This document shows positions 56,174 through 64,000 of a DNA stretch of 64,000 nt, piece by piece; positions within the stretch are counted from its first letter, which is position 1, and the number at the start of each line of letters is the position of its first letter. The stretch spans positions 10,920,029-10,984,028 of the forward strand of contig NC_080702.1 in NCBI RefSeq assembly GCF_030445035.2, in the 5' to 3' direction. This stretch comes from Dasypus novemcinctus (taxonomy: Eukaryota; Chordata; Mammalia; Cingulata; Dasypodidae). Below the pieces are notes generated by a model. That model was not told the origin of the DNA, made no database searches, and saw nothing but the letters and a program-made list of their open reading frames with translations. A program made the position numbers and the translations under genes.

Positions 56174-57303
56174 TTTTTCATAAGCATTATATCCTAAACA
56201 ACACTGTTTCTGAAGTATCGACTCATTTTTTTCTGGGGCATTTCTTTAGTATCTTTCCACATAATGTATTATTTTATGAACCACAGAACATTAACAAAAG
56301 CAATATCATCAATAACATTTTACAGATATTACATATTGTTATTAGCTGAGTATTACTAATAAATTTATACAACCTGGGACAGAAATAAGGATTTCATATT
56401 TATTATCTCCTTTTACTTTCTCACAACTCTTCTCTGGGATCACCAAGTGTGGAGTGATTGTGACACTTGAACGCAGATATGCTGATAGTCAGAGTTGTCT
56501 TTTAATGACTGCAAAATAATGCCTCCTTATTCATTTGAATTTTTTTTTTGTCATGTAGATAAATTCTGGTGCTCATGTATTCCAAATTAGTTATGTGCTG
56601 AAGAAATGTGAAGCAATCATTATGATATATTCCTCAACAGAGAATTGCTTAATAAAATCTTGCTTTTCAAAATGTGTTGGTCAGTATAACTACAGAAAGT
56701 CAGAAAAAAAAATTAGGACAAATTACTGATAATATCTGCAGTGATTATGATCATTTTAAGAGATTTTTATCAAATTTAAATGTTATGTACTGCTATAAAA
56801 TTTTGAATTAAAAATATTTGATAATAAGAGAATTGTGAAATTATTTTATTTTGTATTATCTTTTATGTATCTTATTCCTGAATTTTATATTTTGCCCTTT
56901 TTAAATATTTCTTTTATGCCAAGCACAGCTTAAATGCAAGGAAAACCTAGATTTCACTAATTTAATTATATATTTTAATGTGCTTATTAATATTGGTTAT
57001 AGTGTTATTTCAAATCAACACTGTGAGTATATATGGACAATATCATTGTGGTCATCAGGAAAATATAAACCCAATCCTCAAAATTAAAATTCCCCAGTCT
57101 TTTCTATTTTCCTGTGCATATTTCACAAATAACCCAATTTATAAGTATGGAATTCATTAATGTGTGTGTCTATGATATCTGGCTGAGAGCGTTTAAGTCT
57201 GTTTATGACACACATTCATATCAAGTTCAGTATATGCGGCATTATATTTCTGTAAAGATGTACCTTTGCAGTTTTTAAAAAAGTATCTCGGAGCTATGGT
57301 CAA
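56174..57303. other. AT-rich stretch
   Basis: No gene or RNA recognised. Open frames are short. Confidence 0.35.
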
Positions 57304-57319
57304 CCAGATTTGTTGATTT

Positions 57320-58323
57320 ATTTTTTCAGGACCCTTGGCGCTAATCAGCTCCTTGTCTCCTGTTCTGAAGGCTCTTTGTCCTGTCCAGGGCTGCCCCCCA
57401 GGGGCACAGCCAGCGCACAGACCTGGCTGCCGGGGTGAGGCCACCCTGGTTTAGTCCCTGCAGCCCCCACCCCAGGCCCGCCCAAGGGTGAGGCCTCAAG
57501 TGCGTGCTCTGGGCAGCTGCAGGCCCGCAGGGGCTAAGGGCCAGGGCGCGGGGGCAGGGGCGCAGGCCGCTCCCGCGGGGCCAGAAACCCGGGCATCCGG
57601 ACCGCCTGCAACGCCACGCGGGTGCACCCCGCCCCGCTTCCTGCCAGGGGGCCACCCAGCTCCCTCCCCGCTCTCCTGGCAGAATAAAACCCCAGGAAAT
57701 AACAGAAACGGAGAGTCAAGGGGACTAGTTCCAACAGAGCCCCGCAAAGTGAGCAGCCCCTTTGGGGGGCGGAGGGCAGCCCCGCCCTGGGGGCTGGAGA
57801 GGCGCGGGCCGGGCAGGAGGTGGGGGCGGGGAGAGCCCCAAACCCAGAGCCGCGATCCGGCCTCAGCTGCGGGCGCGGCGGGAGCGGGACAGAGGCCGGT
57901 TCCAGCCCAGCCCCTCACTCCTGGGCTCCCCCAGTCTGTGGGGGGCGCCGGCCCTGCGCCCTCGCCTGCGCCGCAGCTGCTGCTCTCCCGCCTCCCACCT
58001 CCAGCCCGGGCCGGGCGGAGCGGCCGCCGCGGGAGGCGCAGGAGCTCCGCGGGGCAAGACCCGCACTCGCTGCAGCCGCGCGTCCTCCCCACCGCGCGCT
58101 GTTCCCGGGTCCCCGCCTCCCGCGAGGCGCCCGCGGCGCAGGAGAAGGGGTGCGGGCGCCCTCCCCGCGCCTCCGGGCCTAGCCAGGGCCCCCCCCACCT
58201 CCGGCCGGTCGCGCTGCGGGGCTGGGACTAAACCCGGAGGCGCTGCAGCCCCAGGCGGCTTGAAGAGGCGGAGGCTGCGGGTGCGGGCTCCCCCCTCCGC
58301 CGCCGCCGGGAACAAATGCGGAT
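57320..58323 (-). mobile_element. GC-rich block bounded by a 16-bp direct repeat
   Basis: CCAGATTTGTTGATTT occurs at 57,304-57,319 and 58,324-58,339, exactly flanking a 1.0-kb CpG-rich segment in AT-rich DNA. On the minus strand the segment ends in GAAAAAATAAA, which could be a short poly-A. It could be a reverse-transcribed copy of a GC-rich transcript, or another GC-rich DNA insert. Frames of 198 codons (minus) and 247 codons (plus) exist but show no family features and are typical of CpG-rich DNA. Confidence 0.55.
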
Positions 58324-58339
58324 CCAGATTTGTTGATTT

Positions 58340-59390
58340 TTCAAACAAATTTATAATTTATTCCAGTTTGTGAAAACCTCAACTTTCAAAAGTTTATGTT
58401 TTCAAAATGTAAACAGTATTTCCTTAATTGTAATGACCTGTCCACCACTATAGTTTCTCTGTTGTATATAAAAATGAAATTGCATCTTTTTTGAAACAAA
58501 ATTTATAGATTTTTTAAAAAATCTACCTTAATGCGTTTGAAAAGGTACAGTTCATGGAATAAAGTGTCAATGCTAGCTTATTTCCAAGTTTATCTTCTAT
58601 TTTCCCTACTTCAGGCCTGAATCAGCTGATTCTCCAAAGAATCCCGGATCCTTTTTGTGGGTAAAGTTCCTTAGAAACCAAGATTTAGCTTTTAAGAATA
58701 TTGTTGCAGTTGGAATGCCAGTCCTTTTAGGCCCTTTCAGGATGTATTTTATATAGGCACATACATTCATAACCAGCATCATAGCCTCCAAATATACAAA
58801 GCATAAATTAAGTCAAAACTAAAAGACAAGAAATACACAACACTAACAAGAAACCTTAAACCTACTTTCATTCATAGCGTGTGGAACACACAAACAAAAA
58901 CTGAGTATATGGAAGGTGTGAAAGGTATGCATATTGCATTTTATCTACTTGGCTTAAATATAACACTGCACCTAATAATGTTATACTTGTCACTTTTTCA
59001 AAATGACGTGGAAGGTTTATGAAAAGTGTACTTGTTAAAGGTTTCCCAAGAATGCTGTTTTTCTCCAACAATACTTTTGCTGGAGGTTAAAGAAAGCACC
59101 TACAAATTTCAAAATATTCAAAAATCCAATGTATCTATAAACTACAATGAGAGGAAGCTAGATGTCTATAACATGTGATAGTTACAGAACTCCAGCTTCA
59201 TGAGTATCCACTATCAATTTGGACAGAATTCTCTATAGAATTCTGTAAAAGAGGAAACTAACTCCCTGAATGGAAACTAAGGGAACCTTCTTTGAAATGG
59301 ACATGGAAGCAAAATCCACAACAAAATGTGACTGGAACTTAGAGAAATATTAAATGGATAATGCTTCCTAAAAAGTAGAATCAGTCATGT
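58340..59390. other. AT-rich stretch
   Basis: Nothing recognised with confidence. Confidence 0.3.
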
Positions 59391-59394
59391 ACAT

Positions 59395-59570
59395 GATGTT
59401 TTACTTTTGTAAAAGCATTCAATGTAGTTCACTACATTAACAGGAATGAAGGAGAAAAACCTATTACCTCAATAGATGTGGAAAAGCACTTGACGAAATC
59501 CAGCCCAATCAATAAAAAAACATTTTAAAAACCTAGAAATAGACTAGGTTTCTTACAAAGAAACTGTTAA
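59395..59570 (+). mobile_element. L1 ORF2 fragment
   Basis: CATTAACAGGAATGAAGGAGAAAAACC..CCTCAATAGATGTGGAAAAGCACTTGACGAAATCCA is the mammalian L1 reverse-transcriptase region, diverged. Confidence 0.85.
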
Positions 59571-59574
59571 TGGA

Positions 59575-60175
59575 TTTTATCTAGGTTATTGGCCATGTTG
59601 CAGAAACGAATTTCAAGAGCACTACAGATGAGTTAGGTCAGTAATATATGCAGGTAGGGAGGGAAGAGAAATGGGAGAAAATAACAGAGCAGGGGTCCCA
59701 AGTAGAGAGGAAGGGGGTGAAAAGGGATAAACAGGGTTGATTTACAAGCTGTAATTCCCCTTTATAGATGATAAATCCCCACGTTTACTTGTGTGGCCAC
59801 ATGGCAGAGGAAAAATGGCGAGAGCATTGCACAGAGAGCAGGAGAGTGAGCTCAGGCCTGTGGTTTGCTTTATAAACTATTAATTATTCCACCCCTTTGC
59901 TAATTGGGGGAGGGGTTCCAGCTGTTGGCTGTGTTGCTTGATTACCCCACCCATCAATCCCTTAGTGAGCACCCAATGATAAAGTCCCTAGGGAACATCC
60001 TGGGCTTTTCTGTGCACCCAGGAGAAGTCTTTGTTCTGGACAGCAGAATCCTGGGGGTGGGGGCCTTCCAGCAGCCGTCTTGGGGGTTATTATTGTCCAC
60101 ATGGACTCTCTGCCAGGTTCCGGGTCAGTCTATTAATTTATTAGTTCCCTATCTTACTAGCCTGCTTCAATGCCT
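59575..60175. mobile_element. LTR-like insertion in L1
   Basis: It separates two L1 ORF2 segments that are consecutive in L1 order. Contains a TTTATAAAC element, GC-moderate centre and similarity to 3,770-3,880. Orientation and exact ends are not clear; a terminal TG..CA pair was not fixed. Confidence 0.45.
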
Positions 60176-60184
60176 ATAATAGAA

Positions 60185-61112
60185 CTTGTTAACAACATTA
60201 TAAGCAATGTTGGGATTTTGAAAACTTTCCACCTGATATTCTATATAGGAATGACCGCTACCATTATTGCTATTTAATTTGGTCAGTTGAGATTCAATTG
60301 CACAAGAACTTAACACAAGTAATAAATGGCATATAAAAAGGAAGACATAAAATTGTCATTATTTCCAAATATCGTAACCTATATCTAGAAATTTCAAAGT
60401 AATTTTTAATCTATTAGATTTAATAACTCATTACAAATTGGCTGGAAGGTCAATAACAAATAGTTTGTATCTCCATATTCTGTACACAAAAGATAAAATT
60501 TGAAGAAGGTATAATTTATAACACAATGAAACTATCAAATAACAGCCATAAAATGTGTTTAAAAACCTTACATTGACAACTACAAAGCATTACTGAAAGA
60601 AGTGAAAGACACCTTAACAAATGGTGGCACATATCATATAATTGTTAAAATTCCATTAACTCCAAATTTTTCCAAGTATTAAATGAAATATAATTCCTCT
60701 TAAGATTGTAGGGTTTATTAATGTGAGTAGTTCACAAACAAATTCTAAGCTCATAAGCAATGACCCAAGGAGGGTGAAAGTCAACTTCAATTAGAAGAAC
60801 CAAGTGGGAGGATTTAAGTCACCAAGTATGAAGAACTCTTATGGGATCTATTTTTTAGAGAGTATGTTAGTAGCTCAAGGGTAAATGAAATAATTAGCAT
60901 AACAGGTTAAGGAGCTTGAAAGCATACCCAAATTATGCAACCATCTGCCTGATAAAAAAAGCAGACAGTGTGGTGCAGTGGGTCAAATGATGGCCTTTTT
61001 AATAAATGGTAATTGGTGAAGACGTTACCCATGATGAAAAAAAAATCAGGATTCCGATCTCATAAAATAAACCAACATCAATTCCAAATAGATTGAAGGT
61101 ATAAAAGTTATA
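60185..61112 (+). mobile_element. L1 ORF2 fragment, continued
   Basis: The order TTGTCATTATTTCCAAATATCGTAA, TGGCTGGAAGGTCAATAAC, ACATTGACAACTACAAAGCATTACTGAAAGAAGTGAAAGA and AATCAATTCCAAATAGATTG-like CATCAATTCCAAATAGATTGAAGG follows the thumb and later L1 ORF2 regions. No frame is intact. Confidence 0.8.
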
Positions 61113-61117
61113 GGTAA

Positions 61118-61900
61118 GGCTTTTGTCTTCTCCACCCCTCCTCCCTCTCGCCCTCCTTCCCCCAGGGGGCGGGCCTGGGCCTCCTGCGGGACGGCTCCTG
61201 CCTCAGCGCCCTGCCCAGCTCCCGCTCCTCATCTGCTCTCTCAGGCTCTTTCTCGGTTCCGACTCTCCGCCCTCGGCCTTGGCCTCCCTCCCGACTCGTT
61301 CCTCGTGGTCCCCGGGCGCCCCCCGCGCTCGCCCCCTGCTCGCCCCGCGCAGCTCAGCCCCGCTCGGTTCCACGACCCCCGCGACGGGCAGTGGAGTTAC
61401 GGGGCGTCTCTGTGACTTCGCGTCACTCCGCACCCTGAGTCGGAGCTAAGGAAAGAGAGAGAGTGGGAGGGAGGGAGGGAGGGGACAGAGAGGGGGAGGC
61501 CGCGCGGGACGCTGGGGAGGGGCAGGAAGACCCCCAGCGACGGCTGGGTTCGCAGTCCACGGGGCGCCCGCGCACCCCCGGCACTGGGCACCCCCGGAGC
61601 CCGCACTCCCCTCCGCCCGGCTTTCGGCACCTGCGGCCCAGCCCGCTCCTCGGCTCGCTGGAAACCTTCCCGGGAAGGGGCGCGGACGCCCCCTCTCGTT
61701 GGGGTGAGTGGAGGCCGTCTCTCCTGCGGGGATTGAGATCAGGCGAGTCTGGAAACGTCTTCCACTTTGGAGAAGCTTCACCGCAGGGGATTTATGGCTC
61801 CGGGGCTGCGGTTTCCCCGGGTAACGCAGCTGGCAAAGAGACCTCCAAAGCCCTTTTCCCTTCGTCCCCTCAGACCCTAACGCTCTGGTGAGTTGAAGTC
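61118..61900 (+). promoter_or_regulatory. CpG island with possible first exon
   Basis: CpG-dense from about 61,150 to 61,720 with GC-box-like GGGGGCGGGCC near 61,175. CTCTG/GTGAGT at about 61,888 and GGGG/GTGAGT near 61,703 are good splice donors on the plus strand, so a first exon could end at either. No coding sequence could be assigned. Confidence 0.45.
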
Positions 61901-63555
61901 GAGTGGGAAGTAAAACTGTAGATGGCATTTACAACTAGGCATTTTCCCTTAAATCTCCGTGTCAACAGGGCAGAGACAAATCTTCAGGCCGAGAATGGCA
62001 TTCTCAAGAGAAAGGGCCGGGTACAAAGTTTCCTAACTGAAAGATTAGCTATTTTCCAACTTGCTAAGAAAAAATTGCAATTCTAAACCTGAGAAATACG
62101 TCACTCGTTTTATTCCAGTTTAATCACTTGAGTTTGCAAAAGACTTTGAAATCAAACTGGCATGGGGTAGTGTAATTTTCACTCTCTTTTCTGTGAGCAT
62201 GATCTTTTACTAAAAAACTAAATCGGAAAACGTTTACAATTATGGATTAAGGTAACAGAATTCATAAATTCTAAAATATTTTGATGAAAAAAAAACCTAC
62301 TTTAGAGAGATCTCTATGCACTATTCCTGACATTAGTAAGAATTTGAAGGTACTTTTTATCACAAAAACTATCCGTTTGGAGGAAATCCATCTAAAATCC
62401 AATACCAATAATATTAAGGAAAGAAAGCATTTAAGCAAAAGTAGACTGAGGAGTTTTGTTGATATAATGTAAAGCAAGCACACAAAATTTCAATGATTAG
62501 TTTCCCTAAAAATTAAATAGCTACTTCATTTTTGGACTGTGTTACTTCACAAAACTATACTTAAACTACTCAGGTGCTTTAGTCCTTAAATTAAGTATGT
62601 TTGTCTTCAAATATTCCTATAGCATCAATATTAACTGGTTTTTAAAAAGGCTTAAACATGGTAAATATCAAAACTGCATTAAGTACCATTTCAATTTCCT
62701 TATATAATTACCCACTGCAAATTAATTTACTGGTTAATCTCACCATTTTAGTTCATTTACAGCTTGTGTTCTTGTGTATATATACACTTTCCATTAAAGA
62801 TGTTGTTCTGAGTAACAAAGTAAATGGAAAAGGGAGAAATGTGAAAGGATTTGGAATTCTCAAAACTATGTATTTTTCCTGCAGTGTTATTCTTAAGGCA
62901 ATTGTCAGAAATTATTTTTAAGCAAGTTGTTTCATTTCTTGATGTTTGCCTACCCGCCTAGGCCAGTGTGCTTCATTGTGCTCCATTTGCTGTGCAATGC
63001 TTTTTAGCATGCTCACCGCCTGAAAGCCAAGTTGGTTAAAACAAGAGTGCCTGGCATGTACGTTCCAAACCCAGGATTTGAGCTTTTGGTGTAGGAAACA
63101 ACTGCCCATCAGGTACAGTTGTGCATCTCAATTAGCCATTGAAGCCTGCCCAGAAGCCTGACAACCTAATTTGTCAAGCAGGATTTGCCTTGACAGGGCA
63201 AGTTTAAGGATGGTCAGGCAGGATTTGGAGGTCTTCTTTTAAAAACTATCCCCCCCAGGTGTTTCCACTCAATTCATCTACTAGGCCTGGTCATTGTATG
63301 AGCTTGATACGCAGGTCTCAGGGCTTATTTTGACTACAAAATAAATTCCCAAATCACAAGGACACGTAGGCATGAGCTAAGGAAGACTCCTTGTCCTTTT
63401 CAACCCTTAGAGCCCAGCCCTCTGAGTTCTTGAAGAGTTGCTTTGTATTGCTTTGTTTGGTCTTCAGCATTGAAGCATTGGGGTGTGGGGAGAATATGTA
63501 ATAATTGGCTTTACACCCAGGGATCCCATTTTTCTCTTTCGTATAGTTCATTCTT
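61901..63555. other. AT-rich segment right of the CpG island
   Basis: No gene recognised. It lies between two L1 segments that would be near neighbours in an intact L1. Confidence 0.35.
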
Positions 63556-63559
63556 TTAA

Positions 63560-64000
63560 AAATTAAACAGAATTTGCAGTTAAAAAAATTAATAAATGAA
63601 ACTATATCAAAATTAAGAGTTCTTTTTCTTCAGAAGAAAAAGAAAAAGCTAAATTGGAAAGTCATAATCCACAATGTGGAAGAATGTAAAAAGTCTCCTA
63701 CCAAAAAAATGAGAACAGGATAGGTGACCAAAATAAAAATTATTCAAAAGCTTGAACAAATAATTCACAAAAGAGCATGTACATGAGGCTCATAAACATA
63801 CAAAAGGATGCTCTACATATCCAAGCATCAGAGAAATGTGAACAAGTCCATTATGAGACATTAGCACTTACGAAACTGGCTAATGTTTACATGACCTATA
63901 CCATCAATTATTGGTTAAGATGTAAAACCATAACCAATGAATACCTTGCAAAGCAAAGTGTTTGGAGACATTTTTGCAAGCTCCTTGGAAGTTTGGGGGC
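63560..64000 (+). mobile_element. L1 ORF2 3' part, runs off the right edge
   Basis: AACTATATCAAAATTAAGAG, ATAAAAATTATTCAAAAGC, AGAGCATGTACATGAGGCTC-like and AAAGGATGCTCTACAT..CAGAGAAATGTGAA follow the L1 ORF2 end, diverged. Confidence 0.82.

Noticed and set aside
57488..58231. 247-codon plus-strand frame (and 198-codon minus-strand frame) in the GC-rich block
   Set aside because: Both strands are open together, composition is dominated by Pro, Ala, Arg and Gly, and no domain motif appears. This is expected in CpG-rich DNA.

Overview
This is eukaryotic, mammalian genomic DNA. Intron-split exons with canonical splice sites, CpG-rich islands, L1/MIR/MaLR debris, and at least seven copies of a tRNA-headed SINE (heads reading like GGCCCAGTGGTTAGGGC, tails of AAATAAAT plus poly-A) point to an armadillo-type xenarthran genome. 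That SINE is the DAS-SINE family of Dasypus. The identification rests on recognising the repeat, not on a database search.

Layout. 1-900 is the leader and LTR of an endogenous retrovirus (ERV) on the minus strand that runs off the left edge. 2,079-9,419 is a minus-strand class-I-like ERV with paired LTRs, a TGAT target duplication and a Thr-type primer-binding site; its interior is almost entirely non-coding. 9.8-10.2 kb is a small CpG-rich island. 10.8-15.9 kb holds an L1 5' region, two DAS-SINEs, an L1 3'UTR-like block and two MaLR/ERVL-like LTRs.

19.46-39.33 kb carries a RALGDS/RGL4-like gene on the plus strand. REM, proline-rich linker, RasGEF (CDC25) and RA segments can be followed through about 17 exons. 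It is broken by two in-frame TAG codons, a one-base length error in one exon, a lost splice donor, and a 5.3-kb minus-strand ERV (22,878-28,151) inserted inside the proline-rich exon with a perfect 6-bp target duplication. It also carries an intronic retrocopy (30,592-31,847) with its own target duplication.

39.3-49.7 kb is intergenic with old L1, MIR, LTR and SINE pieces. 49,731-56,167 is a plus-strand betaretrovirus-like (HML-type) provirus with CACTCC target duplications, a Lys-type primer-binding site, gag, integrase and env remnants, and two nested DAS-SINEs. 56.2-64 kb is AT-rich with an old L1 ORF2 interrupted by an LTR-like piece and by a segment carrying a CpG island. A separate 1-kb GC-rich block (57,320-58,323) is bounded by a 16-bp direct repeat.

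The most unusual pattern is an AT-rich, ORF-free module of about 0.75 kb found in the same sense orientation inside three proviruses with different LTRs and two different primer tRNAs. A more diverged fourth copy lies at 45.3-46.2 kb. The second is the Lys-primed element inside the RALGDS-like exon, which has a four-fold 213-217-bp repeat in its leader, two tandem small two-helix ORFs near its 3' end, and a duplicated U3 at its 5' end.
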